Shown: positions 6,957-14,298, counted from the first letter of the stretch. The stretch is DNA of 34,515 nt from Micromonospora sp. ALFpr18c (GCF_008868155.1 NZ_WBKR01000040.1:1-34515); one strand, 5' to 3'. Program-made: numbers and translations. The notes: a model not told the origin generated them from the sequence alone.

Positions 6957-7271
6957 TCACCCCAGCGGGAACAGCTGGCGGGCCGCGTCCAACGGGCTCA
7001 GCCCGTCGACCACCGCGACAAGGATGTCGCCGTGGCACGGCTTCGTGACCGGGCACCAGCACACGAGGGTCCGCCCGGCCAACGCGGCGCGGGCGGCGGC
7101 CACCAGGTCCGGACGCCGGTCGAGCAACTGCGCGTACGCCTGCACCGCGGCGGCGCGCTCGCTCTCGGCCCCGCGGTACGGGTTGCCCCACCGGCTCGGC
7201 CGGCCGATGTACACCGCGCCAGCGGGCATCTGCCACCCGGCGGTCCGCCGGCGCTGGATCTGCCGGCTCAC
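6957..7271 (-). CDS. DUF4326 domain protein
   Basis: A 104-residue protein matching DUF4326: YIGRPSRWGNPY at residues 21-32, a helical middle, and the Cys-rich CWCPVTKPCHGD motif at 71-82. The conserved Cys and His residues suggest a metal site; the biochemical role of the family is not known to me. Family members are common in phages and plasmids, often next to other small-molecule or nucleotide genes. The GTG start (7269-7271) overlaps the TGA of the upstream DUF5131 gene in a GTGA junction, so the two are translationally coupled. Longer starts upstream would only read through that gene in another frame. Confidence 0.85.
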   Translation of the reverse strand: MSRQIQRRRTAGWQMPAGAVYIGRPSRWGNPYRGAESERAAAVQAYAQLLDRRPDLVAAARAALAGRTLVCWCPVTKPCHGDILVAVVDGLSPLDAARQLFPLG

Positions 7272-8047
7272 CTGGGCACCTCGGCACCCAGCGGGTACTC
7301 CCGGATCCGAAGGTTGGTCGGCCAGTACGACCAGTCGCTGCCCTTGCTGTCCGCGCCGTACTGCTTGGCCCACGCCGCGCCGAGTTGCTTGACGAACGGG
7401 GCGCAATCCCACCGGTCGCAGCGGGCGATCAGGTCGTACACCCACTCCAGCGCCAGCGGTCGGGCGCCGGGACCGGACTCGCCGCCGACGATGAGCCAGT
7501 CGATCAACGACAGGTCCAGTCCGTCCAGCGGGCCCAGCAGCGGCTCCGCCGAGATGAACCGGCAGTTCGCGCCTTCAACGGCGCGCAGGTCGTCGACGCG
7601 ATCGAGGTAGTCGACGCTCTCGACGGACACCCCGATCCACAGGTTTTCCGGCCAGTCCAGATGCGGGGCGACCCGAGACAGTCGACGGGCTCGCTTGGTC
7701 AGCACCATGTACGTGTGCTGCGGCGTCGCCGCGATCGTCTCGAACACCCGCTGCACGAACTCCAGCGGCACCCGCGCGTGGAACAGGTCGCTCATGCTGT
7801 TGACGAAGATCCGTTCGGGCTGGTGCCAGCCGAACGGCGTGGTGAGGGTGTCCGGGTGCAGCGTCAGCCCGAACCCGGGGCCCGAGGTACGCGGGTCGCC
7901 GTCGAGCTGGTACTTCTCCGACCCCATCGCCTTGAGCCGGCGAGCCATCGTCAGGGCGTAGCACTTGTCGCACCCGGGGGAGACGCGGTCGCACCCGGTG
8001 CTTGGATTCCAGACCTTCGTGGCCCACTCGATGCTGGTGTCAGCCAT
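7268..8047 (-). CDS. DUF5131 (phage Gp37/Gp68-like) protein
   Basis: A 259-residue protein, full length for DUF5131, the phage Gp37/Gp68 family. It has the N-terminal signature IEWATKVWNPSTGC, then a Cys cluster VSPGCDKCYA (Cys19, Cys26, Cys29), then FVNSMSDLFH, YMVLTKR, NLWIGVSVE, CRFISAEPLLG and WLIVGGESG. The three-cysteine cluster recalls radical-SAM-type iron-sulphur binding, and some members are described as radical-SAM-like; activity here is inferred. The ATG at 8045-8047 has a good AAGGAGTGA site. It heads a coupled unit with the DUF4326 gene and the small zinc gene. The CDKCY codons coincide with a TAGCAC-N3-TCGCAC sequence, which is probably fortuitous here. Confidence 0.9.
   Translation of the reverse strand: MADTSIEWATKVWNPSTGCDRVSPGCDKCYALTMARRLKAMGSEKYQLDGDPRTSGPGFGLTLHPDTLTTPFGWHQPERIFVNSMSDLFHARVPLEFVQRVFETIAATPQHTYMVLTKRARRLSRVAPHLDWPENLWIGVSVESVDYLDRVDDLRAVEGANCRFISAEPLLGPLDGLDLSLIDWLIVGGESGPGARPLALEWVYDLIARCDRWDCAPFVKQLGAAWAKQYGADSKGSDWSYWPTNLRIREYPLGAEVPR
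7959..7973 (+). repeat. TAGCAC-N3-TCGCAC match inside DUF5131 gene
   Basis: TAGCACTTGTCGCAC. Here it encodes the conserved CDKCY motif on the minus strand, so it may be explained by protein constraint rather than by site function. Confidence 0.4.
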
Positions 8048-8070
8048 GATCGGTCACTCCTTCCAGGGGG

Positions 8071-8217
8071 TCAGCGGCCCAGCCGGCGGGGGCGGTTCAT
8101 GTCGCGCAGCACCTGTTCGCACGCCGCGTCGGTGTCCCGGTTCGGGGGCTTGCTCTGCCAGTCGAGCGGCGGCGGGGACGTGCTGGGGTCGGTGCGCTTG
8201 TTCTCGGCCTTGGCCAT
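8071..8217 (-). CDS. Hypothetical 48-residue protein
   Basis: A small hydrophilic protein (MAKAENKRTDPSTSPPPLDW... ending MNRPRRLGR) with one Cys. A strong GGGAGGGAA ribosome-binding site precedes ATG 8215-8217, and a perfect GC hairpin lies 23 bp further upstream (8241-8275), the same leader layout as three neighbouring genes. It lies 23 bp upstream of the DUF5131 start and is likely in that transcript. No function is recognised. Confidence 0.6.
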   Translation of the reverse strand: MAKAENKRTDPSTSPPPLDWQSKPPNRDTDAACEQVLRDMNRPRRLGR

Positions 8218-8240
8218 GTCCGGGGTTCCCTCCCGGTCGG

Positions 8241-8275
8241 GCTCCCGGCCGGCGTTCCTGCGCCGGTCGGGGAGC
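8241..8275 (-). promoter_or_regulatory. Hairpin leader A
   Basis: Arms GCTCCCGGCCGGCG and CGCCGGTCGGGGAGC (one bulge) with loop TTCCTG, 23 bp upstream of the start at 8217, followed by GGGAGGGAA. Same layout as leaders B, C and D. Confidence 0.55.
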
Positions 8276-8350
8276 GGAGGTGGGGTGGCCGCCTACTGGC
8301 GGGCCTGGCGTGGGACCGGATCCCGGGGGAGCCGGCCCCCACCGGCCCCG

Positions 8351-8533
8351 TCAGTCGACCTCCACGCAGTCCACGCAAACGGTGGTGGCGTTGAGCAGCA
8401 CGGCCACCTGATCACCGGGGCGAATCTTGGTGCCGTCTGCGGGGCACGTCATGGCCTGCTGGGCGGTCTCCCACCGGGTGACCGGGACGTCGATGTCGAG
8501 AAACGGCACGGGCTCCGTACGCTGGTCAGTCAT
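8351..8533 (-). CDS. Hypothetical 60-residue protein with paired cysteines
   Basis: A small protein (MTDQRTEPVPFLDIDVPVTR...) with MTCPADGTKIRPGDQVAVLLN in the middle and CVDCVEV at the C-terminus. The lone Cys plus the CxxC pair and the GD turn suggest a small metal-binding beta fold; this is inferred. GAGAGGGAAC precedes ATG 8531-8533, and hairpin leader B lies 24 bp upstream. No family is recognised. Confidence 0.65.
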   Translation of the reverse strand: MTDQRTEPVPFLDIDVPVTRWETAQQAMTCPADGTKIRPGDQVAVLLNATTVCVDCVEVD

Positions 8534-8557
8534 GGTCGAGGTTCCCTCTCGATCTAG

Positions 8558-8591
8558 GCCCCCGGTCGGGTGTTCCTGCACCCCCGGGGGC
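8558..8591 (-). promoter_or_regulatory. Hairpin leader B
   Basis: Arms GCCCCCGG and CCGGGGGC, with inner pairing GTG/CAC around the loop TTCCTG, then CTAGATC and the ribosome-binding site. The CTAGATCG-GAGG-AAC-CGACC-ATG segment is shared with leader D. Confidence 0.55.
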
Positions 8592-8657
8592 TGCCTCATC
8601 ACGGCTCGCTGGGTCTCGGCGCGGACCGGACGTGGCCCGGCCCGCGCCGACAGGGGA

Positions 8658-8807
8658 CTACCTCCAGCCCAGACCGGTGAGGGCCTGGAGCTTGGCGGTG
8701 GCGTTCTCGACGTCCTTCTTCGCCTGGCGGCCTCCGACAACCTTGTTCGCGGTCATCGCGTTGGAGAGCTGCTGCTTGGCGGCCTCGACGTCGGCTTTCT
8801 TCGCCAT
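8658..8807 (-). CDS. Hypothetical 49-residue helical protein
   Basis: A lysine- and alanine-rich helical peptide (MAKKADVEAAKQQLSNAMTA...), probably a coiled coil, with AGGGAGGAAA before ATG 8805-8807 and hairpin leader C 21 bp upstream. The frame stays open upstream to an ATG at 9006-9008, which has its own strong ribosome-binding site and hairpin leader D. That 116-residue version would start MTQHSTSPGP and be Ser/Pro/Arg-rich, unlike a folded domain, so the short form is preferred. A TCGCAC site at 8953-8967 lies inside the extended frame. Confidence 0.6.
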   Translation of the reverse strand: MAKKADVEAAKQQLSNAMTANKVVGGRQAKKDVENATAKLQALTGLGWR

Positions 8808-8828
8808 GAGGGGTTTCCTCCCTGGATG

Positions 8829-8865
8829 GCTCCCCGCCGGTGCTGAACCCACCGAGCAGGGGAGC
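8829..8865 (-). promoter_or_regulatory. Hairpin leader C
   Basis: Arms GCTCCCC and GGGGAGC with inner CCGG/CCG pairing and loop TGCTGAACCC, 21 bp upstream of ATG 8807. The loop motif GCTGAACCC is shared with leader D. Confidence 0.5.
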
Positions 8866-8952
8866 GGCTGACCGTCGACCTGACGGCCCCGCGCGGGTCG
8901 GACCGAGAGCAGTCCGGCCCCACGGGGCTGCCAGGTAGGCAGGCCAAGGGAG

Positions 8953-8967
8953 GTGCGAGAAGTGCGA
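8953..8967 (-). repeat. TCGCAC-N3-TCGCAC site 4
   Basis: On the minus strand TCGCACTTCTCGCAC, identical to site 1. It lies 146 bp upstream of the 49-residue gene and 39 bp after the alternative ATG at 9008. Confidence 0.75.
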
Positions 8968-9032
8968 CACCACCGGCCGGGGCCGGGGCTTGTACTGTGC
9001 TGAGTCATGGTCGGGGTTTCCTCCCGATCTAG

Positions 9033-9067
9033 GCCCCCGGGTCGGCGCTGAACCCGCCGCCGGGGGC
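9033..9067 (-). promoter_or_regulatory. Hairpin leader D
   Basis: Arms GCCCCCGG and CCGGGGGC with additional GGCG/CGCC pairing and loop containing GCTGAACCC, 24 bp upstream of ATG 9008 and followed by GGGAGGAAACCCCGACC. Confidence 0.5.
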
Positions 9068-9075
9068 TGCCTACA

Positions 9076-9438
9076 TCACCGGTAGCCGGCCTGCCGGCTG
9101 CTGATCTGCGGCCCGACCGGCGGTGAACTGAACGCCGGCAGGCCCATCACCTCCCGCACGATCTCGTCGACCCGGACCGCAAGCTGCTGCGCCTGGATGC
9201 GGGCCGTCCGCTCGTCGACGTCGAGCCGGGCACTCACCCGGACCTCCATGCGGCCGTTGCCGTCGATGTCCTCGATCCGGGTAGTTACCAGCCGCCCGTA
9301 CCGGGTTCGCCAGGTCATCGGCTCCGACCGGTGCTCACCGCTCGGGTAGCCATGCTGCGCCGTGCACTGGTGGTCCTGCGCACACCACGGTGGACACACT
9401 CTCGGGGGTCTCCGCCAGCGGCGGCCGGTCACGTTCAT
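9076..9438 (-). CDS. DUF6907-like protein
   Basis: A 120-residue protein with the N-terminal signature VCPPWCAQDHQCTAQHGYP...HRSEP, which matches the CPPWC-H motif of DUF6907 proteins found across actinobacteria. The second half (EVRVSARLDVDERTARIQAQQLAVRVDEIVREV) forms an alternating beta segment and a helix. The Cys/His-rich N-terminus may bind metal; function is unknown. The start is ATG 9436-9438 (MNVTGRRW), with an in-frame ATG five codons upstream. It diverges from the RHH gene across the 30-bp palindrome at 9461-9490 and is probably controlled by it. Confidence 0.7.
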   Translation of the reverse strand: MNVTGRRWRRPPRVCPPWCAQDHQCTAQHGYPSGEHRSEPMTWRTRYGRLVTTRIEDIDGNGRMEVRVSARLDVDERTARIQAQQLAVRVDEIVREVMGLPAFSSPPVGPQISSRQAGYR

Positions 9439-9460
9439 GCCTCCACCATGCACCGTGTTT

Positions 9461-9490
9461 GTCAGTCAGTCAACAGGTTGACTGACTGAC
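9461..9490. promoter_or_regulatory. 30-bp perfect palindrome operator
   Basis: Arms GTCAGTCAGTCAAC and GTTGACTGACTGAC are perfect 14-bp inverted repeats around AG. Each arm holds tandem GTCA/TGAC units, the kind of short direct repeat bound by ribbon-helix-helix dimers. It lies between the divergent genes starting at 9438 and 9624, so it probably controls both, with the RHH protein at 9624-9794 as the likely binder. Confidence 0.65.
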
Positions 9491-9623
9491 ACGCGAGCAA
9501 TATGGTTGATCGTGTGAGCCGTCATCGGCTCAGTCAGGGGATGGGATGCTGACGGTCACCCCAAAGCACTCCAGGGAGATCCGAGTGACCACAGGCCGCA
9601 GCAAGAACAGCCAGGGAGAAAAC

Positions 9624-9794
9624 ATGCCGACCGTCGCGCCGCCGCCCGTTGATGAGCCACGGGTGAACTTCGGCGCCCGCGTCCGCGAGTCCGTCCGCAA
9701 GCGGGCCCGGGTCTACGCCGTGCAGAACGACGTCGAGCTCCAGGACCTGCTGGATGAGGCCGTCGACGAGTACCTACGCGCCCGAGGCGCGTGA
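9624..9794 (+). CDS. Ribbon-helix-helix protein
   Basis: A 56-residue protein. After a Pro-rich start, residues about 13-54 (RVNFGARVRESVRKRARVYAVQNDVELQDLLDEAVDEYLRA) fit the beta-helix-helix pattern of small plasmid RHH repressors. The usual role is to bind short direct or inverted repeats as a dimer of dimers and repress its own operon. GGGAGAAA lies 4 bp before ATG 9624-9626. An in-frame ATG at 9546 would give 82 residues but has no better signal. It is the first gene of the plus-strand transfer operon, and the 30-bp palindrome upstream is the obvious operator candidate. Confidence 0.7.
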   Translation: MPTVAPPPVDEPRVNFGARVRESVRKRARVYAVQNDVELQDLLDEAVDEYLRARGA

Positions 9795-9804
9795 CCGACA
9801 TTCC

Positions 9805-9841
9805 GGCCCCGGCAGCCGACTCGTCATCACCCGCCGGGGCC
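9805..9841 (+). promoter_or_regulatory. Hairpin leader E
   Basis: Arms GGCCCCGGC and GCCGGGGCC (perfect, 9 bp), starting 10 bp after the RHH stop and ending 24 bp before ATG 9866, followed by GAGGAAGGAAA. It matches the minus-strand leaders in layout and could also end part of the RHH transcript. Confidence 0.5.
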
Positions 9842-9865
9842 AGACAACGCAGAGGAAGGAAACCC

Positions 9866-9967
9866 ATGCGCAGTTCCCAGCGTACGGGCCTACCGTCGTG
9901 GTTCGACGGTGATCGGGCTCGACAAGCCGTACGGCTCGCGGGGCCCGGAACGGGGGTCGCGCGATGA
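9866..9967 (+). CDS. Small leader-type protein, 33 residues
   Basis: A strong AGGAAGGAAA site precedes ATG 9866-9868. The peptide (MRSSQRTGLPSWFDGDRARQ...) ends in TGA at 9965-9967, overlapping the ATG of the next gene (ATGA). The overlap and the ribosome-binding site support a real coupled gene. No function is recognised; it may mainly serve to couple translation of the membrane protein that follows. Confidence 0.55.
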   Translation: MRSSQRTGLPSWFDGDRARQAVRLAGPGTGVAR

Positions 9968-11607
9968 CGTTCAACTGGAGCGCCGCGCAGCCGGTGCTGG
10001 ACTGGCTGGCCGACGTCGGCGCGGTGAAGCTGTCGCTCATCGGCGTGGCGGCGCTGCTGTCGCTGCTCGTGCTGTGGCGGTCGCTGCGCCGGCGGCGTAG
10101 GAACCGTGCCGCTGTGGAGCAGGCCGAGCAGCAGGTGCTGGAGAAGGAGACGGCGATCGGTGTCGAGCCGGCGGATATGCCGCCGGTCTACATCGAGGAG
10201 GCGACCTGGTTCGACCGGATGCTGTCGCTGGTCGCGGTCGGGCTGATCCTGGCGTTCAGCTCGGAGGGCATGTGGGAGGTTGCCACCGGCTCGCTTAACC
10301 TGAGCAACAAACTGGCCGTGGTGCTGTTCGCGGTCGGCGAGATCGCGATGGTGTTGCAGGGTCGACGGGCCGAGACGGCGAAGCGGCACGAGCAGCGCCA
10401 GGCGGAGCTGCTGGCCGCTGGCCGGACGGTCGTCAACCCGATCGAGCCGGGCACCTGGCGGCGGCACGCGCAAGCGGTGTGGCGCATCGCTGCCGGCATG
10501 GGCGTGATCGTGTCCCTGGCGTCGGACTCGCTCGTTGAGGTGCCGATCCGCCTCGGTCTGCCGCTGCTCGCCGCGTACCTGTGGTGGCTCCAGATGGACG
10601 ACACCGGGGTCAAGCCGAAGCCGAAGTACAAGTGGAAGTGGAACCTCCGCCGGATCCTTCTCGGTCTGGACCTGGCCGAGCCTGAAGGCAAGGACGTCGA
10701 AGAGGTCGACCACGCGCAGCGGGTGGAAGAACTGTCCCGGGTGATGCTGCGCCTGCGCCTGTTGCCAACTGGCGACGAGAACGACAAGGCCGTCAAGAAG
10801 GTGGCGGGTCGTCGTCGACGGCTACTGCGCCGGTTGCAGACCCTGACGCTGACCGCCGCACCGGAGATGGTGGACGAGGCGGCCAAGGCGGCTCAGCGTG
10901 CGTTCGTGATCGAGGCCGCTACGGCGCCGCTGACGGCCGAGGAACTCGACCGGGTGGAAGTTGCCGAACGTCGGGCCGCCGACGCCGTCGCCGAGTCGGC
11001 CAAGCAGCAGGCAGCCGCTGCGGCGGCCATCGCCGAGGCGCAGCAGCGAGCCGAGACGGCGGAGCAGGTGCTGCCGAATGAGATCGACCGGCGCATCGCC
11101 GACGAACGGCACCGGTGGCAGCAGCAGCGCGACCAGGAGGTCCGCGCGATGCAGGCCGAGCTGGACCAGGTGGCCACGCGCCGCGACCAGGAGGTGCGGG
11201 CCCTGCGGTCCGAGCTGGCCAGCGTGCGGCAGCAGCTCGCGGCGGCGCCGGGGGCCGGGGCGATCGACGCCGCGGTGTCGGCGGTGCGGGCCGAGCTGGA
11301 CCAGGTGGCCGCACAGCGCACCGACGCGCAGCGAGCGGCCGAGCAGCGGGGCCGTGAAGTCCAGCAGCTACAGGCTGCGCTGGAGGCGATGAAGGCTGAG
11401 CTGGCCGAGTCTCGGCGCGGTGGACGGCTGACCGCTGAGCGCGCGGCGGAGCTGGCGGCGGAGCTGGCGTCCGGTGTGCAGCTGGACACAGCAAAGGTCA
11501 GCGAGCGGTACGGAGTGGAGGACCGGCAGGCCCGGCGCCTGCTCACTGCGGCGAAGAAGCTGGTCGACGAGCAGAAGGGGGAGCTGGCGACCGCTGGCGG
11601 CCGGTAA
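9964..11607 (+). CDS. Membrane-anchored coiled-coil protein of the transfer operon
   Basis: A 547-residue protein with predicted transmembrane helices near residues 21-40, 85-103, 113-132 and one or two more between 172 and 212 (GVIVSLASDSLVEV, IRLGLPLLAAYLWWL). A long cytoplasmic coiled coil covers about 300-500 (AKQQAAAAAAIAEAQQRAE, REVQQLQAALEAMKAEL), with internal repeats RRDQEVRAL and RAELDQVA. Residues about 505-535 (LDTAKVSERYGVEDRQARRLL) look like a helix-turn-helix. This combination suggests a membrane scaffold that contacts DNA or the relaxosome; that is inference. It resembles transfer-operon membrane proteins of actinomycete plasmids but I do not match a named family. It lies directly upstream of coupling ATPase 1. 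Confidence 0.7.
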   Translation: MTFNWSAAQPVLDWLADVGAVKLSLIGVAALLSLLVLWRSLRRRRRNRAAVEQAEQQVLEKETAIGVEPADMPPVYIEEATWFDRMLSLVAVGLILAFSSEGMWEVATGSLNLSNKLAVVLFAVGEIAMVLQGRRAETAKRHEQRQAELLAAGRTVVNPIEPGTWRRHAQAVWRIAAGMGVIVSLASDSLVEVPIRLGLPLLAAYLWWLQMDDTGVKPKPKYKWKWNLRRILLGLDLAEPEGKDVEEVDHAQRVEELSRVMLRLRLLPTGDENDKAVKKVAGRRRRLLRRLQTLTLTAAPEMVDEAAKAAQRAFVIEAATAPLTAEELDRVEVAERRAADAVAESAKQQAAAAAAIAEAQQRAETAEQVLPNEIDRRIADERHRWQQQRDQEVRAMQAELDQVATRRDQEVRALRSELASVRQQLAAAPGAGAIDAAVSAVRAELDQVAAQRTDAQRAAEQRGREVQQLQAALEAMKAELAESRRGGRLTAERAAELAAELASGVQLDTAKVSERYGVEDRQARRLLTAAKKLVDEQKGELATAGGR

Positions 11608-11679
11608 GCAACGGGGTTACCCGAGTCAGACTCGTGATCTACGGTGACGACTCGGTCGCATCCCGCGACATCAATAGGA

Positions 11680-11707
11680 CCGGGGCGGCGCGCGAACGCC
11701 GCCCCGG
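11680..11707 (+). promoter_or_regulatory. Intercistronic hairpin before coupling ATPase 1
   Basis: Perfect 11-bp arms CCGGGGCGGCG and CGCCGCCCCGG around CGCGAA, 28 bp before ATG 11736. It could be a terminator for the 9964 gene or an mRNA-processing leader, since AGGAGA and a start codon follow at the same spacing as in leaders A-E. Confidence 0.55.
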
Positions 11708-11735
11708 CTTGAACCGGAACAGGAGAACAGGCTCC

Positions 11736-13517
11736 ATGTCCCAGCAGAAGAACGGTAGCGAGCTACAAGCGGGCGCTGTAGCCACCCTCGGGGGTGGCGG
11801 CTTGATGTACCTCGCCGGGGTGGCCGGCGAGCAGCTCAACGCCACAGCGGCCGCCGCCGGCGACAACGTCGCCATGCTCGACGTCTTCGCCGGCACCATC
11901 CCCACCGGCATGTTCGGGATGGGCGCGGCGGCCGCGGTCTGGGGTGGGCACACCCTCTACCGGCGGCTGTCGCGGCGCGGACGGGTGCGAGCGAAGTACC
12001 ACAACCCGGGGTGGGCGGACTGGCTGGCGTTGCGCAAGCACCTGTCGTCGGTGTCCACGATCCGGGTCGCGGAGCACACCCGGCACAGCTACAAGCACGT
12101 GACCTGGTGGAACCGGGCGTGGTACCTGCGGCAGTTCCGCAACGCCATGGACGTGACCGACCACGGCGTCTACCTCGGTGAGTCGATCGTCGGCCCGTCG
12201 TACGCGCGCCGGCTCTACGCCTCCTACCGCGACGTAATCCTGGTGATCGCCCCGCCGCAGTCGGGGAAGACGGCGTGGCTGATGGGCGCGATCATCGACG
12301 CGGCCGGCGCGGTGGTGGCCACCAGCACCAAGCACGACATCTACGAGATGACCTGCGCCCTCCGCAGCGAGGGCGGGCGGCCAGTGCTGCTGTTCAACCC
12401 GGCCGGGTTGGGCGGGCTGGAGTCGACGCTGCGGTGGAACCCGGTGCGCGGGTGCGAGCACTACGCCACGGCGCAGAGCCGGGCCGCGTCGATGACCCGG
12501 GGTGTGCGGTCGATGCGGCAGTCACACTCCGACGACAGCGGCTTCTGGGAGGACCAGGCCACGAAGGTGCTGCGGTGTTTCCTGCTGGCGGCCGCGCTGT
12601 CCGGCGAGGGCATGGCCACCGTCGCCAAGTGGGTGGCCACCCCCGACAACCACCAGGCGCTGGAGATCCTGCGGGAGCACGCCGGGCAGGTGCCCGGCGG
12701 GTGGCTCGGCGAGCTGCGCCAGGTCGTCACCACGGGCGCCGAGAAGACCCGCGACAGCATCTTCCTGACCCTGTCGCAGTCGATGCAGTTCATGGCGAAC
12801 CCGGCGGTGGCCGCGATCGTCGCCCCGGGTCCGGGGGAGGACGCGCTGGACATTGACCAGTTCATCGCGTCGAAGGGAACGCTGTACCTGCTCGGCGACG
12901 ACAAGAGCCTCGCACCGCTGCTGGTGGCGTTGACGCAGCACCTGTTCGAGGGGGCGAAGGCGTGCGCCTCCCGTCAGCCCGGCGGTCGTCTTGACCCGCC
13001 GATGTCGTTCCTGCTCGACGAGGCCGCGCTGATCGTGCCGGTCGACCTGACCCGGTGGGTCGCCGACGCCGGCGGCCGCAACATCGCCATCACGATCTCC
13101 GCGCAGGCCCTCGCCCAGCTCTACGAGATCTACGGCGAGCGCGGCGGCCAGGTCATCAAGACCGCCGCGAACACGCAGCTGTATTTCGGTGGGCTGACGC
13201 TGACGGAGGATCTGAACACGATCGCGGAGGCGTGCGGCACCTACGTCACCAAGCAGCACACCGAGACCGAGGGCGAGCGGCGCGGCCGCTCCACCTCCAC
13301 CACCGAGGTACGCCGACCGACCATCGAGCCGTCGTTGGTGCGCGAGATCCCCGAGCACCACGCGCTGATCCTGCACCGCACCGCACCGCCGACACTGATC
13401 CGGACCACGCCGGCGTGGGAGCGCCGCGACGTCAAGCGGGCCCGCCGCGCCGCGAAGAAGGGTCCGATTCCCACGCAGCGCGTCGACGACGCCGGGGCCG
13501 ATGGAGACGACCAGTGA
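11736..13517 (+). CDS. VirD4/TraG-type coupling ATPase 1
   Basis: A 593-residue conjugative coupling protein. Two hydrophobic segments (about 10-32 and 45-72) anchor it in the membrane. Walker A is APPQSGKT at 172-179, Walker B is SFLLDEA at 424-430, and ISAQALAQL near 454 is the conserved glutamine (sensor) motif of TraG/TraD proteins. These ATPases bring the relaxase-DNA complex to the transfer channel and power DNA export. The AGGAGA site supports ATG 11736; longer in-frame starts would run through the hairpin at 11680-11707. It ends in a GTGA overlap with the DUF4913-like gene. The acidic tail (DDAGADGDDQ) could contact partners. Relaxase or channel partners inside the operon are not seen; the relaxase gene is 3 kb away on the other strand. 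Confidence 0.9.
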   Translation: MSQQKNGSELQAGAVATLGGGGLMYLAGVAGEQLNATAAAAGDNVAMLDVFAGTIPTGMFGMGAAAAVWGGHTLYRRLSRRGRVRAKYHNPGWADWLALRKHLSSVSTIRVAEHTRHSYKHVTWWNRAWYLRQFRNAMDVTDHGVYLGESIVGPSYARRLYASYRDVILVIAPPQSGKTAWLMGAIIDAAGAVVATSTKHDIYEMTCALRSEGGRPVLLFNPAGLGGLESTLRWNPVRGCEHYATAQSRAASMTRGVRSMRQSHSDDSGFWEDQATKVLRCFLLAAALSGEGMATVAKWVATPDNHQALEILREHAGQVPGGWLGELRQVVTTGAEKTRDSIFLTLSQSMQFMANPAVAAIVAPGPGEDALDIDQFIASKGTLYLLGDDKSLAPLLVALTQHLFEGAKACASRQPGGRLDPPMSFLLDEAALIVPVDLTRWVADAGGRNIAITISAQALAQLYEIYGERGGQVIKTAANTQLYFGGLTLTEDLNTIAEACGTYVTKQHTETEGERRGRSTSTTEVRRPTIEPSLVREIPEHHALILHRTAPPTLIRTTPAWERRDVKRARRAAKKGPIPTQRVDDAGADGDDQ

Positions 13518-14152
13518 CCGGTGACCGGCCGGGAAGCGGCGGCTGGGGCGCGCAGATCCTCGCGCTCGGCGCGGAGGTACACCAGCTGCGCGAGCAGTTT
13601 GCCGACCTGACCGGCATCGGCGAGCAGGTCACCACCCTGGGTGAGGACATGGTCTCGCTCCAGGAGGTGGTGCAGCAGCTGCTCGCCGAGCAGAGCGACA
13701 AGCCGGTGCGGGTGTGGGACTGGTCTGCCATGAACAAGGAACAGGCCGCGGCTGCCTGGCACACCCTGATCGACTGGGTCCGCGACATCCTCGCCGGCAC
13801 GTACGGGCTGGTTGGGCCCACCGGCGGCCGCCGCGACAAGATCCCGGCGTGCTGGTACCGGCACCCCGACGTCGTCACTGAGCTGTCCTGGCTGTGCCAG
13901 GAATGGCACCGCCTCTACCGCTCGGCCAAGGGCACCCCGGCCGGCGCGGGGGAGTGGCACGACCGGTGGCTACCCGGCACGATCAACCGGCTCCGCAGCG
14001 ACTCCACCATGGCCGCCTGCCTCAATGACGACAGGCACGTCGAACCCCGGCCGACCAACTCGATCGACGACAACAGCGCCTTGGTAGCGGTCATCGAGGC
14101 CGACATGGCAGCACGCCCCGACGCACCGGCACCCGGTGCCAATAAGCCGTAG
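13514..14152 (+). CDS. DUF4913-like protein
   Basis: A 212-residue protein beginning at the GTG of a GTGA overlap with coupling ATPase 1. The N-terminal 60 residues form a coiled coil (ILALGAEVHQLREQFADL, LQEVVQQLLAEQ). Residues about 70-165 (WDWSAMN, LIDWVRDILAGTYG, IPACWYRHPDVVTELSWLCQEWHRLY, WHDRWLPGTINRL) match DUF4913, a family common on actinobacterial conjugative plasmids next to TraG/TraD-like genes. Its function is not established. The coupling suggests a stoichiometric partner of the ATPase. A strong terminator follows at 14175-14206, closing the operon. Confidence 0.75.
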   Translation: MTGDRPGSGGWGAQILALGAEVHQLREQFADLTGIGEQVTTLGEDMVSLQEVVQQLLAEQSDKPVRVWDWSAMNKEQAAAAWHTLIDWVRDILAGTYGLVGPTGGRRDKIPACWYRHPDVVTELSWLCQEWHRLYRSAKGTPAGAGEWHDRWLPGTINRLRSDSTMAACLNDDRHVEPRPTNSIDDNSALVAVIEADMAARPDAPAPGANKP

Positions 14153-14174
14153 AAGAACCACGACCAAGCGGCGA

Positions 14175-14206
14175 GCAGGGCCCTCACCAACCGGTGGGGG
14201 CCCTGC
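14175..14206 (+). terminator. Terminator T1 of the transfer operon
   Basis: Arms GCAGGGCCCTCACC and GGTGGGGGCCCTGC (one mismatch) with loop AACC, then TTCG. It is nearly identical to the terminator at 16461-16492. Confidence 0.8.
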
Positions 14207-14298
14207 TTCGTGTGCGGGGGTGGCCCGTGTCGGACGGCTCTGGCACGCTGACGCGGCAGTGACACAGGGCAATCTCATGGTGACGGAGGATCGCGGAC

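Noticed and set aside
8658..9008. A 116-residue version of the 49-residue gene starting at 9008.
   Set aside because: The extra 67 residues are Ser/Pro/Arg-rich without conserved features and include a repeat site. It is kept only as an alternative because its ATG has a strong ribosome-binding site.
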